From Collinsella aerofaciens (GTDB lineage Bacteria; Actinomycetota; Coriobacteriia; Coriobacteriales; Coriobacteriaceae), in assembly GCF_015548375.1 (NCBI RefSeq), contig NZ_JADMWW010000002.1, positions 1 to 64,000 on the forward strand: a DNA stretch of 64,000 nucleotides, given 5' to 3'. A model generated the notes under the pieces. The model was not told where the DNA came from, did no database searches, and was given only the letters and a program-made list of their open reading frames with translations. Of the stretch, positions 17,425 to 26,944 are shown in pieces. The translations under genes were made by a program, and so were the position numbers. The first letter of the stretch is position 1. Each line of letters begins with the position of its first letter.

Positions 17425-17862
17425 CTACTTGCGAGAATTGCTCAGCTTATTGATCAGCGCCTCAAGACGCTCGCCGTCCTCGGCCGTCTGGGCAATAACC
17501 AAAATCGTATCGTTGCCGGCAAGCGAGCCAAGCACATCGGGCAGCTCTGCCGCATCAACGGCGGCGGCGATGCCGGAAGCCGTGCCAGGCTGAGCCTTAA
17601 TCATAACCAGATTATCGGTGCGCAGAACGCCCGTTACGAGCTCGGAAACCATACGCTGCAGGTGCAGGTCCTCTGCCAGAACATAGATGCCCTCAGGGAG
17701 CTTACGCAGCCCCATATCGGCAATATCGCGAGAGACAGTCGCCTGCGTGCAATCAAAGCCCATAGCGCGGAGCTCATCAACCAGCACGCGCTGCGTGCGG
17801 ACGTCCTTATTGCGCACAATATCTCTAATGGCATCCTGGCGCCCATTGCGTTTTTTAGCCAT
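17425..17862 (-). CDS. argR: Arginine repressor
   Basis: A 145-residue ArgR/AhrC family regulator that controls arginine metabolism as a hexamer with L-Arg as corepressor. The N-terminal winged helix carries the diagnostic CTQATVSRDIADMG near residues 37-50. The C-terminal oligomerisation and Arg-binding part has GTASGIAAAVD and LAGNDTILVI. The start at 17862 is chosen because GGAGAGAGG precedes it; the frame opens 11 codons earlier. It is not beside arg biosynthetic genes here. The upstream region has AT-rich imperfect dyads that could be ARG boxes. Confidence 0.94.
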   Translation of the reverse strand: MAKKRNGRQDAIRDIVRNKDVRTQRVLVDELRAMGFDCTQATVSRDIADMGLRKLPEGIYVLAEDLHLQRMVSELVTGVLRTDNLVMIKAQPGTASGIAAAVDAAELPDVLGSLAGNDTILVIAQTAEDGERLEALINKLSNSRK

Positions 17863-17950
17863 ACAAACCCTCTCTCCAAAAGATGGCGGAGACAATCAAT
17901 CAGTGATTGAATAGTTTAACGCTATTTGAAGGCTTTTGTGTATAAGAACG

Positions 17951-17988
17951 CATTTCGAAACAATTCTATGCAAATTTGTTTCGAAATG
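17951..17988 (-). terminator. Inverted repeat after the glycosyltransferase gene
   Basis: Perfect 13-bp arms CATTTCGAAACAA / TTGTTTCGAAATG around a 12-base spacer, beginning 7 bp after the minus-strand stop at 17995. It is probably a terminator, though the AT-rich dyad upstream of argR could also be an operator. Confidence 0.6.
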
Positions 17989-17994
17989 AGCCGT

Positions 17995-19035
17995 TTAGGC
18001 GGTTTTTGCACCCGTCCGGTTAAGAAAAGCTGCCAGATGCGTACACATCACGCAGCGCGTGGGCTTGGCGCTGGCGATCGGCCCAAACAACAGACCGAGT
18101 CCCCGATGGTTGTCCTTGAGCGCGGCGACCATCTGACGGGTTCGAGGCGCCTCGAGCATATCACGCATGCGGGCGGAACGCTCAATTGACGACACCCCAT
18201 GCGGGCTCAGACACAAATTCTCGATGCAGGCGACCAGTCCGGCAAAGTAGAACTTTTGGCTTGCCAGCTTGAGCCGACCACCGCTATCTGCTTCCGAGAG
18301 TGAGTCCGCAAGCTCGTCGAGCGCTCGAGTGTCATCGGATATCCTGGCATACATGGTGGGATCAAAGGCATCTGTAAGCTTAGGTGCCACCGCGTGGAAA
18401 CAAGCGTCGCCGCAGCCGGACACGAATCGTGCCTGCGAGAGCGCATAAGCCATAAACTCAACCGTACGGTACGCCTTGCCGCGCGACAGGCATGCCTCAA
18501 ACAGCGGACGGCTATACATCACGCCAGAGGTCTGAGCGACTAGGCCGCCCAAAATCAACTGCGGCAGCCCAGTCACCATAGAAGACTCGTCTTCTATGGC
18601 AATAGAGGCAGCATCCAAGACGCGCGAATGGCGTTCTCGATGTGCATCATAGCGGTCGAGCGACACCGTGGGGAACACTATGTCTGCCGCAGTATCGCAC
18701 GCGATATCGACCATCTTGGAAAGGGACTGCGGAGCAAACCACTCATCGGCGTTCATAGCGATGATTTGAGAGCCGCGCGAGACAGCAAAACCGGCACGAA
18801 GGCAAGCGCCGCGCTTCGCGTCCTCGACGTCAATCAAATCAATATGGATGTCCCTGTCGGCAGCAACTTGAAGCGAATGGCGCACACCGGGCGCAGCATC
18901 GCGGCAAACAACGACAATCTGCAAATCGTAGAGGTCTTGGTTCTGGATACTCTCGAGCGCACGCATCGCATAGCTGGGCGAACCTTCTACCACAAGGATC
19001 ACCGAAAGTCGCGGATGCGAGCCACGTCGAACCAA
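17995..19035 (-). CDS. Family 2 glycosyltransferase
   Basis: A 346-residue protein with a GT-A fold N-terminus: LSVILVVEGSPSYAMRALESI, the nucleotide-binding strand, then AMNADEWFAP at about 93-102 in place of the usual DxD loop. The altered DxD (A-D-E) makes the donor uncertain. The C-terminal half is helical and unassigned. The apparent start is TTG with GAGAGGA about 8 bases upstream; no ATG is better placed. It follows truA by 161 bp on the same strand. The acceptor is unknown; surface polysaccharide is a guess. Confidence 0.72.
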   Translation of the reverse strand: MVRRGSHPRLSVILVVEGSPSYAMRALESIQNQDLYDLQIVVVCRDAAPGVRHSLQVAADRDIHIDLIDVEDAKRGACLRAGFAVSRGSQIIAMNADEWFAPQSLSKMVDIACDTAADIVFPTVSLDRYDAHRERHSRVLDAASIAIEDESSMVTGLPQLILGGLVAQTSGVMYSRPLFEACLSRGKAYRTVEFMAYALSQARFVSGCGDACFHAVAPKLTDAFDPTMYARISDDTRALDELADSLSEADSGGRLKLASQKFYFAGLVACIENLCLSPHGVSSIERSARMRDMLEAPRTRQMVAALKDNHRGLGLLFGPIASAKPTRCVMCTHLAAFLNRTGAKTA

Positions 19036-19196
19036 GTTATCCGTCCTCTCGACAGCAATGAATCAAACCGTGGTTCATGGTACACCCCGGCAATAAAAGC
19101 AATGAGACACCGGTTGTATTGCACGCCAAGAACAGATGTTGCACACGCGCAGCCCACAGATAATGGGTGTCGACGCACGACGCGTCGAGCCCTCCC

Positions 19197-20021
19197 CTAG
19201 TCGAGCACGACGAGCTCGGCGGGATCGTAATCCACGCCCATAAACGTAAGGCCGCAGGCAGGAGCCGTGGGGCCCGCAGCGGTACGGTCGCAAGCATCGA
19301 TGACCTCGCGCATCCACTCGGGTTCACGGCGATGCATGCCAATCGCGACAAGCGTGCCAACGATCGTACGGACCATCGAATGCAGAAACGCATTGCCCTC
19401 GATGGTAAACGTCAGGATGTCCTCGCCAAACGCAACCTCATGGCCAAACTCGGCGCGCATTACGCAGCGGTGCGTAGGTTTGCCCACGGCAGAAGCAACC
19501 TTGCAAAAGCTTTTAAAGTCCTGCTCGCCCAGCAGCGCGGGGCAGGCAGCAGACATAGCCTCAACATCCAAGGGATAGCGATGCCACCACACCGCACCGC
19601 GGGACAGCACGGGGCGCGCATCTCGATCGGCAATACGGTACGTATACGTACGGGAACGCGCGTCAAAACGTGCAGAAAAGCCTTTACGGGCCTTGTAGAC
19701 CTCGTTGATGGCGATATCTTTGGGCAGCAGGGCATCCATAGCCCGCAGCCACCTACGGCGCGTTAGGGCGAGCTCAGCGTCCGTTACGGGCACGCTGATG
19801 TACTGAGCCACGGCATGCACGCCGGCATCGGTGCGACCCGCGCACGTCAGATCGATCGGACGGCGAAGCAGCGTCTCGATGGCTCGACGCAGCTCACCCG
19901 CAACCGTCGTCTGTCCCGGCTGCTCGGCAAAGCCGCTATAGGACGAGCCATCGTATGCCACGCGGAAAACGAGCGTGGCATCGAGCTCTGGAATCGAATT
20001 GAAATCAGACGGCGCGGTCAT
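19197..20021 (-). CDS. truA: tRNA pseudouridine synthase A
   Basis: A 274-residue TruA that isomerises U38-40 in the tRNA anticodon stem. The catalytic Asp is in CAGRTDAGVHA, and FRVAYDGSSYSGFAEQPGQ, FSARFDARSRTYTYRI and FLHSMVRTIVGTLVAIG are the family blocks. The ATG at 20021 has TGGGAG 5 bases upstream. In many bacteria truA trails rplQ; here it does too, but a strong terminator (20056-20087) lies between them, so it probably has its own promoter. Confidence 0.95.
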   Translation of the reverse strand: MTAPSDFNSIPELDATLVFRVAYDGSSYSGFAEQPGQTTVAGELRRAIETLLRRPIDLTCAGRTDAGVHAVAQYISVPVTDAELALTRRRWLRAMDALLPKDIAINEVYKARKGFSARFDARSRTYTYRIADRDARPVLSRGAVWWHRYPLDVEAMSAACPALLGEQDFKSFCKVASAVGKPTHRCVMRAEFGHEVAFGEDILTFTIEGNAFLHSMVRTIVGTLVAIGMHRREPEWMREVIDACDRTAAGPTAPACGLTFMGVDYDPAELVVLD

Positions 20022-20055
20022 GAACGCTCCCAACAAACAGGCAATGGCATTTCGA

Positions 20056-20087
20056 CAAAAAAAGAGGGGTACGCGAACGTACCCCTC
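20056..20087 (-). terminator. Rho-independent terminator of the alpha operon
   Basis: A perfect 10-bp stem GAGGGGTACG / CGTACCCCTC with a 4-base loop, followed on the minus strand by eight T. It lies 27 bp after the rplQ stop. Confidence 0.95.
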
Positions 20088-20113
20088 GAATATAGCCTAT
20101 GCAGACGGATTGT

Positions 20114-20581
20114 CTACTCAGCGGTCTCCTCAGCAGGAGCCTCCTCGGCAGCCTCGACCTTCTTGGGAGCAGCGGCCTTCTTGGGGGCCGGAGCAGCCTT
20201 CTTAGCCTTAGGCGTGCAAGGCTCGGTGACGAGCTCCATGATAACGATGGGAGCGTTGTCGCCCTTGCGGTTACCGAGCTTCATGATGCGGGTGTAACCG
20301 CCGTTGCGGTCCTGCCACATGCCCTGAGCAGCCTTGTCGAAGATCTCGGCAACGAGCTGCTTATCGCCGAGCTTGGCGATAGCCAGACGACGAGAGTGCA
20401 GGTCGCCCTTCTTGGCCCAGGTGATGATCGGATCGACGACCGAACGCAGCGCCTTAGCGCGGGTCTCGGTGGTCTTGATGCGGTCGTTCTCGAAGAGGGC
20501 CTTAGCAAGGCTCTTCTTCATGGCCTTGGTGTGGCTCGCATCGGTGCCGAGCTTCAGGCCCTTCTTAACGTTATGACGCAT
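20114..20581 (-). CDS. rplQ: 50S ribosomal protein L17
   Basis: A 155-residue bL17 of the large subunit. The N-terminus MRHNVKKGLKLG and the ENDRIKTTETRAKALR block are diagnostic. A C-terminal Ala/Lys/Glu-rich tail of about 35 residues extends beyond the usual 120-residue core, as in other actinobacteria. It is the last gene of the alpha operon, 30 bp after rpoA. Confidence 0.97.
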   Translation of the reverse strand: MRHNVKKGLKLGTDASHTKAMKKSLAKALFENDRIKTTETRAKALRSVVDPIITWAKKGDLHSRRLAIAKLGDKQLVAEIFDKAAQGMWQDRNGGYTRIMKLGNRKGDNAPIVIMELVTEPCTPKAKKAAPAPKKAAAPKKVEAAEEAPAEETAE

Positions 20582-20611
20582 GGTCTAGTTTCTCCTCAAA
20601 TATGCGAAGCA

Positions 20612-21553
20612 TTAAGCCTTCAGGCTCAGGCCCATGGACTCAAGCTTGTCCTTCACTTCCTCGATCGACTTAACACCGAAGTTACGGATGTTGAGCAGAT
20701 CGTTCTCCGAGAACTCAACGAGCTGACGGACCGAGTGAATGCTGGCGCGCTTAAGGCAGTTGTAAGAACGGACGGAAAGGTCCAGATCCTCGATCTGCTT
20801 GTCCAGCTCAGCGTTGTCGTTGGTGACCTCGGGAGCGAAGATCGAAGCCTCCTCCTCGACCTCGGGGGTCTCGGCAAGGTTCATAAAGGCAGCCATATGC
20901 TGGTTAATGATATTGGCAGCCTGGACCACGGCGTCGCGCGGGGCGATGGAGCCGTTGGTCTCGATCTCGAGGACAAGGCGGTCGTAGTCGGTGTGCTGAC
21001 CGACACGGCAAGCCTCAACGAGCTTGGCGCAACGGGAAACCGGCGAGTACAGCGAGTCGACGTGGATCACACCGATGGGATCGTTGTCGCGTTTGTTGGC
21101 CTCGCCAGAAACATAGCCGCGGCCATAGCCGATGCGCATGCTCATGGTGAGATGGCCACCCTCGGTGAGCGTAGCGATGTGCTGCTCGGGGTTGACCAGC
21201 TCAAACTCGGACGGAATAAAGAAGTCCGCACCGGTGACCTCGCAGGGGCCGTCAACCGAAATGGTGGCGGTCGCCTCGTCGGTCGTGCCGAGAGCCCTGA
21301 AGACAAGACCCTTGACATTCAGGACGATGTCGGTGACATCCTCGACCATGTTAGGGATGGTCATGAACTCGTGCTGCGCGCCATCGATCTGAATAGCCTC
21401 GACGGCGGCACCCTCGAGCGAGGACAGAAGAACGCGACGAAGGGAGTTACCCAGCGTATCGCCGTAGCCACGCTCGAGCGGCTCAACGGAGACACGAGCA
21501 GACGTCTCGTTAATCTCTTCGACCTGAACCTGAGGCCTAATGAATTCTGACAT
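20612..21553 (-). CDS. rpoA: RNA polymerase alpha subunit
   Basis: A 313-residue alpha subunit. The N-terminal dimerisation domain has EPLERGYGDTLGNSLRRVLL. A linker at about 225-245 is acidic. The C-terminal domain (RSYNCLKRASIHSVRQLVE, LLNIRNFGVKSIEEV) contacts UP elements and activators. Its place between rpsD and rplQ is the conserved alpha-operon order. Confidence 0.97.
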   Translation of the reverse strand: MSEFIRPQVQVEEINETSARVSVEPLERGYGDTLGNSLRRVLLSSLEGAAVEAIQIDGAQHEFMTIPNMVEDVTDIVLNVKGLVFRALGTTDEATATISVDGPCEVTGADFFIPSEFELVNPEQHIATLTEGGHLTMSMRIGYGRGYVSGEANKRDNDPIGVIHVDSLYSPVSRCAKLVEACRVGQHTDYDRLVLEIETNGSIAPRDAVVQAANIINQHMAAFMNLAETPEVEEEASIFAPEVTNDNAELDKQIEDLDLSVRSYNCLKRASIHSVRQLVEFSENDLLNIRNFGVKSIEEVKDKLESMGLSLKA

Positions 21554-21585
21554 GTATTACCTCCAGCCTCAGCAGCCCGGATGGA

Positions 21586-22182
21586 CTACTTAGAGTAGAG
21601 CTCGACGATGAGCTGCTCGTTGATATCACCGCTGATCTGCTCACGCGTCGGCAGAGCGAGCACGTTACCAGACAGCTTCTCGATATCGACCTCGAGCCAG
21701 CCAGGGACCTCAAAGCGCTCGGAGGAAATCAGGGCCTCCTTGATGGGGAGGAGGTCACGGAACTTCTCGCCGACAGCGACGACGTCGCCGGCCTTGACGC
21801 GGTAGGACGGGATGTCCACGCGCTTGCCGTTCACGGTGAAGTGACCGTGACGGACGGACTGACGAGCCTCTTTGCGGGTGCGGGCGAAGCCAAGACGGAA
21901 GACGACGTTGTCGAGGCGAGACTCAAGGATGATCATGAGGTTCTCACCGGTGACGCCGTTCATCTTGCGGGCCTTGTTGAAGTAGCCGTGGAACTGCTTC
22001 TCCAGAACGCCATAGATGAACTTGACCTTCTGCTTCTCGCGCAGCTGCATGCCGTACTCAGATTCCTTGCGACGGCGCTTGGGCTGACGGATAGATTCCT
22101 TCTTGCTGCTGTAACCGAGCTCAGCGGGATCGATCCCGAGCTGACGGCAGCGCTTAAGAACAGGAGTCCTGTCGATTGCCAT
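21586..22182 (-). CDS. rpsD: 30S ribosomal protein S4
   Basis: A 198-residue uS4, a primary 16S binder and, in many bacteria, the translational repressor of this operon. The S4 domain is at LESRLDNVVFRLGFARTR and SVRHGHFTVNGKRVDIPSY. Only one Cys is near the N-terminus, so it is the zinc-free (C-) form. Spacing to rpoA is 32 bp. Confidence 0.97.
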   Translation of the reverse strand: MAIDRTPVLKRCRQLGIDPAELGYSSKKESIRQPKRRRKESEYGMQLREKQKVKFIYGVLEKQFHGYFNKARKMNGVTGENLMIILESRLDNVVFRLGFARTRKEARQSVRHGHFTVNGKRVDIPSYRVKAGDVVAVGEKFRDLLPIKEALISSERFEVPGWLEVDIEKLSGNVLALPTREQISGDINEQLIVELYSK

Positions 22183-22201
22183 ATTGATACGATCCTTTCA
22201 G

Positions 22202-22606
22202 TTACACGCGGCGACGCTTCTTGGGGCGGCAGCCGTTGTGCGGAATGGGGGTCTTGTCCTGGATGCTCGAGACCTCGAGGCCAGCAGCCTGGAGGGAGCG
22301 GATGGCGGTCTCACGACCGGAGCCGGGGCCCTTGACGAAGACGGAAACCTTCTTCATACCGTGCTCCATGGCCTGCTTGGCAGCAGCCTCGGCAGCCATC
22401 TGGGCAGCGAACGGCGTGGACTTACGGGAGCCCTTGAAGCCCACCTGGCCAGCCGACTTCCAGGAAATGACGTTGCCCTGGGGATCGGTGATCGAAACGA
22501 TCGTGTTGTTGAACGTAGAACGAATGTGAGCCTGGCCCACGGAAATGTTCTTACGGTCCGCGCGCTTCAGACGGGCAGCGCGAACGTTCTTCTTAGCAGT
22601 AGCCAT
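22202..22606 (-). CDS. rpsK: 30S ribosomal protein S11
   Basis: A 134-residue uS11 of the small-subunit platform. Hallmarks are [28 protein letters not shown], the VKGPGSGRE loop and the [17 protein letters not shown] end. It sits in the conserved rpsM-rpsK-rpsD order with a 14-bp gap after rpsM. Confidence 0.98.
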   Translation of the reverse strand: MATAKKNVRAARLKRADRKNISVGQAHIRSTFNNTIVSITDPQGNVISWKSAGQVGFKGSRKSTPFAAQMAAEAAAKQAMEHGMKKVSVFVKGPGSGRETAIRSLQAAGLEVSSIQDKTPIPHNGCRPKKRRRV

Positions 22607-22620
22607 CTATCTAGCGCTCC

Positions 22621-22995
22621 TTATTTCTTCTTCTTAGCACCGATCTGACGCTTCGGGCCCTTGCGGGTACGAGCGTTAGTGTGGGTGCGCTGGCCGCGGA
22701 CCGGGAGGCCCTTGCGGTGACGAAGGCCGCGGTTGCAGCCGATGTCCATAAGGCGCTTGACGTTCTGGTTGCGCTCACGGCGGAGGTCGCCCTCAACCAT
22801 GATCTGGTTCTTATCGATATAATCGCGGATGGCGTTAACCTCATCCTCGGTGAGGTCCTTAACGCGCGTATCCACGTTAACGTTGCACTCGACGCAAATC
22901 TTCGTCGCAGTGGTGCGGCCGATGCCGTAAATGTAGGTCAGACCGATCTCAACGCGCTTCTCACGCGGGAGGTCGACACCATTAATACGGGCCAA
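22621..22995 (-). CDS. rpsM: 30S ribosomal protein S13
   Basis: A 124-residue uS13 of the 30S head. [21 protein letters not shown] and the [19 protein letters not shown] block are diagnostic, followed by the Lys-rich tail. It lies 14 bp downstream of rpmJ. Confidence 0.98.
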   Translation of the reverse strand: MARINGVDLPREKRVEIGLTYIYGIGRTTATKICVECNVNVDTRVKDLTEDEVNAIRDYIDKNQIMVEGDLRRERNQNVKRLMDIGCNRGLRHRKGLPVRGQRTHTNARTRKGPKRQIGAKKKK

Positions 22996-23009
22996 CGTAG
23001 TCTCCTCTC

Positions 23010-23123
23010 TTAACCCTGACGCTGCTTATGACGGGGGTTCTCGCAAATGACGAGGACCTTGCCATGGCGCCTAATGATTTTGCACTTATCGCACATCTTC
23101 TTGACCGAAGGACGTACCTTCAT
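23010..23123 (-). CDS. rpmJ: 50S ribosomal protein L36
   Basis: A 37-residue bL36, easily missed because of its size. It begins [15 protein letters not shown] and ends RHKQRQG, with the zinc ligands C-x2-C, a third Cys in VICEN and the His near the end, so it is the zinc-binding form. GAAAGGAAG lies upstream of the ATG. The 150 bp between infA and this gene include a CCGAC...GTCGG hairpin and may hold a promoter or attenuator. Confidence 0.96.
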   Translation of the reverse strand: MKVRPSVKKMCDKCKIIRRHGKVLVICENPRHKQRQG

Positions 23124-23273
23124 CGTTCTTCCTTTCGGTAGCGCTCAAACTACTTCCCTACTATCTACTCGCCCAGCCGCAGGCGTTTAAAACTATGGCT
23201 GGTCTTCACACACAATCCGACCGTAGGTTGAGCTAAGCCTGCAGTCGGAAATGGAGTGCGTGTATGCGTGCCG

Positions 23274-23498
23274 CTATTTGTAGCGATAGGTGATGCGGCC
23301 GCGGGTCAGGTCGTACGGGGAAAGCTCCACGACAACCCTGTCACCGGGGAGAATACGGATGTAATTCATTCGGATCTTGCCAGAAATGTTGCACAGAACC
23401 GAATGACCGTTCTCGAGCTCAACCTTAAACATGGCGTTGGGCAGCGGCTCCTTTACCGTACCCTCGAGCTCAATTGCGTCTTCCTTCTTCACAAGCAA
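23274..23498 (-). CDS. infA: Translation initiation factor IF-1
   Basis: An S1/OB-fold factor of about 73 residues. The blocks [39 protein letters not shown] and [17 protein letters not shown] are diagnostic. No ATG is available; it starts with TTG at 23498 or GTG at 23492. The GTG aligns better with other IF-1 proteins (xKKEDAIE), while the TTG has the better distance to AGAAAG. Non-AUG starts are known for this kind of gene. Confidence 0.96.
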   Translation of the reverse strand: MLVKKEDAIELEGTVKEPLPNAMFKVELENGHSVLCNISGKIRMNYIRILPGDRVVVELSPYDLTRGRITYRYK

Positions 23499-23531
23499 TC
23501 ATCTTTCTCTAGAAAACGACAGCGATTGAGT

Positions 23532-23560
23532 ATTCTACAACACGTATGCACGCATCGTAA
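23532..23560 (-). promoter_or_regulatory. Candidate promoter for infA and the alpha operon
   Basis: On the minus strand: TTACGA, a 17-bp spacer, then TAGAAT, in the 98-bp gap between map and infA. The -10 matches at five of six positions, the -35 only at three. Confidence 0.4.
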
Positions 23561-23596
23561 TAACTTCGTAATGGCTCCACAACTAAGTGGAACTTG

Positions 23597-24385
23597 TTAC
23601 ATTTCTCCGCCTTGGAGCGAACACCAAGCACCTTGCGCATCCTTGGTGAGAATCACCGGACCGTCATTGGTAATGGCGACGGTGTTCTCGTAGTGCGCGG
23701 CGGGCAGGCGGTCGTTGGTCGTGACGATCCAACCGTCGGAGCCTGTGCTCACATGGTTGGAACCCATCGTAACCATCGGCTCGATGGCAATGACCATGCC
23801 GGCCTGGAGGCGAACGCCCCTCCCCTTCTTTCCATAGTTAGGAACGTTGGGGTCCTCGTGCATCACGCGGCCGATGCCATGTCCCACATAATCACGAAGC
23901 ACGCCGTAACCGTGAGACTCGGCGAGGGACTGAACGGCATAACCAACGTCCCCGATATGGTTACCGGGAACAGCCTGCTCGATGGCAGCCTTAAGACAAT
24001 CGCGCGTGACCTCGCACAAAGCCTTGGCTTCGGGCGTGGGGGTGCCGACGAAAAACGTCCAAGCGTTATCGCCGACCCAACCGTCGACAACGGCTCCCGT
24101 ATCGATGGAGATGATATCGCCATCGCGCAGGATCATGTCGGGGTTGGGAATACCGTGGACCACGGCATCGTTGATCGATGCGCAAATGGTCCCCGGGAAC
24201 CCGCCGTAACCCTTAAAGGCCGGGGTGCCGCCATGCATGCGGATAATCTGCTCCGCGAGCTGATCGAGCTCAAAAGTCGAAACGCCGGGACGCACCATGG
24301 CTCCAACGTGGCGGAGCGCCATCTTAGATAGCGCTCCTGCCTTCTTCATCTGCTCGATTTGCGTTGCAGACTTAATCTTGATCAT
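23597..24385 (-). CDS. map: Methionine aminopeptidase, type I
   Basis: A 262-residue MetAP that removes the initiator Met. The five metal ligands are visible: the first Asp in SIDTGAVVDGWVGDNAW, the second in the same block, the His in GHGIGRVMHEDP, the Glu of AIEPMVTMG, and the last Glu in YENTVAIT. It has no N-terminal zinc finger, as usual for type Ia. Its ATG overlaps the adk stop by 4 bases, so the two are translationally coupled. Confidence 0.97.
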   Translation of the reverse strand: MIKIKSATQIEQMKKAGALSKMALRHVGAMVRPGVSTFELDQLAEQIIRMHGGTPAFKGYGGFPGTICASINDAVVHGIPNPDMILRDGDIISIDTGAVVDGWVGDNAWTFFVGTPTPEAKALCEVTRDCLKAAIEQAVPGNHIGDVGYAVQSLAESHGYGVLRDYVGHGIGRVMHEDPNVPNYGKKGRGVRLQAGMVIAIEPMVTMGSNHVSTGSDGWIVTTNDRLPAAHYENTVAITNDGPVILTKDAQGAWCSLQGGEM

Positions 24386-25008
24386 AGACCGAGAGCCTCT
24401 TTGACATCCCCGTACACGGTCTCGCGAGCCTGGTCACCGTTGACCGACTTGAGCAGACCCTGGCCACGATAGTAGTCGACGAGCGGGCTCGTGGACTTCT
24501 CGTAGACGTCGAGACGGTTCTTGATGGTCTCGGGCTTGTCGTCGTCGCGCTGATACATCTCGCCGCCACACTTGGGGCAGGTAGCATCGGCAGCGGTGCC
24601 GGTGTAACCGCAGGCGCGGCAGGTGCGACGCGAAGACAGACGATCGATAATGACCTCGGGGGCCACATCGACCAGAAGGGCACAGTCGATCTCGCGACCC
24701 ATGGCGGAGAGCTCGGAATCGAGCGTCACGGCCTGGGCGGTGTTGCGCGGGAAGCCGTCGAGGATGAAGCCCTGCTGGGCGTCATCGGCGGCAAGGCGCT
24801 CCTTGACAAGGTCGATCACGAGCTGATCGGGAACGAGCTCGCCAGCGTCCATGTACTTCTTAGCCTGAATACCAAGCTCGGTGCCACCCTTGACGGCAGC
24901 ACGCAGCAGGTCGCCCGTGGAAATATGGGCGACGCCAAACTCGGCGACGAGCTCCTGTGCGACGGTGCCCTTACCGGCACCCGGAGCTCCGAGCAATACG
25001 AGGTTCAT
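24382..25008 (-). CDS. adk: Adenylate kinase
   Basis: A 208-residue kinase (AMP + ATP to 2 ADP). The P-loop is GAPGAGKGT at residues 7-15, the AMP site is in HISTGDLLR, and DGFPRN follows. The LID carries a Cys4 zinc site (C-x2-C...C-x2-C), typical of Gram-positive long-form enzymes. The ATG at 25008 has AGGAGG about 8 bases upstream and is preferred to an in-frame TTG at 25014. It is embedded between secY and map as usual. Confidence 0.97.
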   Translation of the reverse strand: MNLVLLGAPGAGKGTVAQELVAEFGVAHISTGDLLRAAVKGGTELGIQAKKYMDAGELVPDQLVIDLVKERLAADDAQQGFILDGFPRNTAQAVTLDSELSAMGREIDCALLVDVAPEVIIDRLSSRRTCRACGYTGTAADATCPKCGGEMYQRDDDKPETIKNRLDVYEKSTSPLVDYYRGQGLLKSVNGDQARETVYGDVKEALGL

Positions 25009-25026
25009 GAGCAATCCTCCTCTAGC

Positions 25027-26313
25027 CTATTTAAAGAATCCATCGTAATCATACATCTTGATCTGGCCTTCGAGCTTATCGACCGTGTCGAGCACGACGC
25101 CGACCATGATGAGGATGGACGTGCCGCCAAATGCCTGGATCAGCTGGTTACCCGTGAAGGAGAAGATGATCGAAGGCACGATGGCGATGAGCGCCAAAAA
25201 GACAGCGCTGGGAAGCGTGATCTTGTTGAGCGCGTTCTTGATGTAGGCCGCGGTAGCCCTACCCGGACGCACGCCCGGAATAAAGCCGCCCTGCTTCTTA
25301 AGGTTGTCGGCCGTGTCATCGGGGTTGAACACCATGGAGGTGTAGAAGTACGCGAAGAACACGATGAGGACAACGTTAAGCACCCAGTTGAGCCAGCCGC
25401 GCGAAAGCGCAGAGGCAACTGCCTGGATCCAGCCGATGCCGGGGAAGAACACGGCAATCTGAGCCGGGAAGTACAGCAGCGCCGAAGCGAAGATGATCGG
25501 CACGACACCCGCGGTGTTGACCTTGATGGGCAGGTAGGTGGTCTGGCCACCCATCATGCGACGGCCCACGACGCGCTTAGCGTAGGAGACCGGAATGCGG
25601 CGCTGGCCGCGCTCAAGGAAAACAATCAACGGGATAACCAGCAGGATGATGGCGCAGATGATCACCATGGTGATGATGCCACCGGCATTGCCCTCGGTGC
25701 TGGAGAAGATAGCCTGCGGCAGACCGGCCATGATGTTCGCAAAGATAATCAGCGACATGCCATTGCCGATACCGCGCTGGGTGATGAGCTCACCAATCCA
25801 CATGATCAGCATGGCGCCCGCGGTGAGCGTGCCGACAATCATGAGGTCGAAGATGATCTCGGGAGCGCCGGCACCATTAAAGCTGATGCCGAAGCTCTTA
25901 AAGAGGAAGAGGTAACCCACGGAGTTGAGGATTGCCAGAGCCAGGGTGAGGTAACGCGAATACTGCGTAATCTTGGTCTGACCGACCTCGCCCTCGCGGG
26001 CAAGCTCATGCAGGGAAGGCACAACGGCCTGGAGCATCTGGAGGATGATCGAGCTGGTGATGTAAGGCATGATGCCCAGCGAAAACACCGACACATAGCT
26101 CAACGCGCCGCCAGAGAAAAGATTCAGGAGGGCCATAGCACCTGCGGCGACCGAATTGTTATCGGTCGAGAAAAGGCCCAGCATCCCCTGGAAGGGAATG
26201 CCGGGCACAGGAACGTGCGCACCAATGCGGTACACGACGAGCATAGCTATGGTAAAAAGAATCTTTTCGCGCAATTCTTTGATGCGGAAAGCATTCTTAA
26301 GACCATTTAGCAC
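25027..26313 (-). CDS. secY: Protein translocase subunit SecY
   Basis: A 428-residue SecYEG channel subunit of the inner membrane with ten predicted helices. Diagnostic blocks are [11 protein letters not shown], the TM5 region [14 protein letters not shown], and [28 protein letters not shown]. The 5' end overlaps rplO by 7 bp. adk follows 18 bp downstream. Confidence 0.97.
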   Translation of the reverse strand: MLNGLKNAFRIKELREKILFTIAMLVVYRIGAHVPVPGIPFQGMLGLFSTDNNSVAAGAMALLNLFSGGALSYVSVFSLGIMPYITSSIILQMLQAVVPSLHELAREGEVGQTKITQYSRYLTLALAILNSVGYLFLFKSFGISFNGAGAPEIIFDLMIVGTLTAGAMLIMWIGELITQRGIGNGMSLIIFANIMAGLPQAIFSSTEGNAGGIITMVIICAIILLVIPLIVFLERGQRRIPVSYAKRVVGRRMMGGQTTYLPIKVNTAGVVPIIFASALLYFPAQIAVFFPGIGWIQAVASALSRGWLNWVLNVVLIVFFAYFYTSMVFNPDDTADNLKKQGGFIPGVRPGRATAAYIKNALNKITLPSAVFLALIAIVPSIIFSFTGNQLIQAFGGTSILIMVGVVLDTVDKLEGQIKMYDYDGFFK

Positions 26314-26756
26314 GGCAGCTCGACCTTTCCGCCGGCGGCCTCGATCTTGGCCTGCGCAGAAGCGCTGACCTTGTCGACCTTGACCGTGAACTTCTTGGTG
26401 AGCTCACCATTGCCGAGCACCTTGACGGGCTCGAACTCGCTCTTGGTGATGCGAGCGGCCTTAAGAGCGGCACCGTCGATCACAGCGCCGTCCTCGAACT
26501 TACGCTCGAGACGCTCAACGTTAACGGCGGTGTACTCGATACGACGGGGGTTGCGGAAGCCCGGAAGCTTGGGCAGGCGCATAGCCAGCGGAGTCTGGCC
26601 ACCCTCGAAGCCGGCACCCTTGGTGCCGCCAGAGCGGGAACCCTGGCCCTTCTGGCCGCGGCCAGAAGTGGTGCCGTGACCCGAAGAATTGCCACGGCCG
26701 ACGCGCTTGCGGTTCTTGGTGGAACCGGGCGCGGGAGTAAGATCGTGAAGCTGCAT
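26307..26756 (-). CDS. rplO: 50S ribosomal protein L15
   Basis: A 149-residue uL15. The Gly-rich N-terminal extension ([18 protein letters not shown]) and [14 protein letters not shown] are diagnostic; the C-terminal [18 protein letters not shown] block is also present. It lies between rpmD (3-bp gap) and secY (7-bp overlap). Confidence 0.97.
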   Translation of the reverse strand: MQLHDLTPAPGSTKNRKRVGRGNSSGHGTTSGRGQKGQGSRSGGTKGAGFEGGQTPLAMRLPKLPGFRNPRRIEYTAVNVERLERKFEDGAVIDGAALKAARITKSEFEPVKVLGNGELTKKFTVKVDKVSASAQAKIEAAGGKVELPC

Positions 26757-26759
26757 TTG

Positions 26760-26942
26760 CTACTCCTCTACAATCTCGACAAGGTGCTTGACCTTGAAGA
26801 TCATGCCGCGGACGGACTCGTTGTCAGCAATCTCGCGAACCTCGCGGATCCTGTGGAGACCGAGGGCACGGACAGTACGGACCTGGTCCTGCTTGCAACC
26901 GTTGGTGCTGCGGACCTGCTTGATCTTGATGGTGTCAGCCAT
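26760..26942 (-). CDS. rpmD: 50S ribosomal protein L30
   Basis: A 60-residue bacterial uL30 (short form). IKQVRSTNGCKQDQVRTVRALGL and NESVRGMIFKVKHLVEI cover the whole fold. It is packed between rpsE and rplO with 2-3 bp gaps. Confidence 0.97.
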   Translation of the reverse strand: MADTIKIKQVRSTNGCKQDQVRTVRALGLHRIREVREIADNESVRGMIFKVKHLVEIVEE

Positions 26943-26944
26943 GC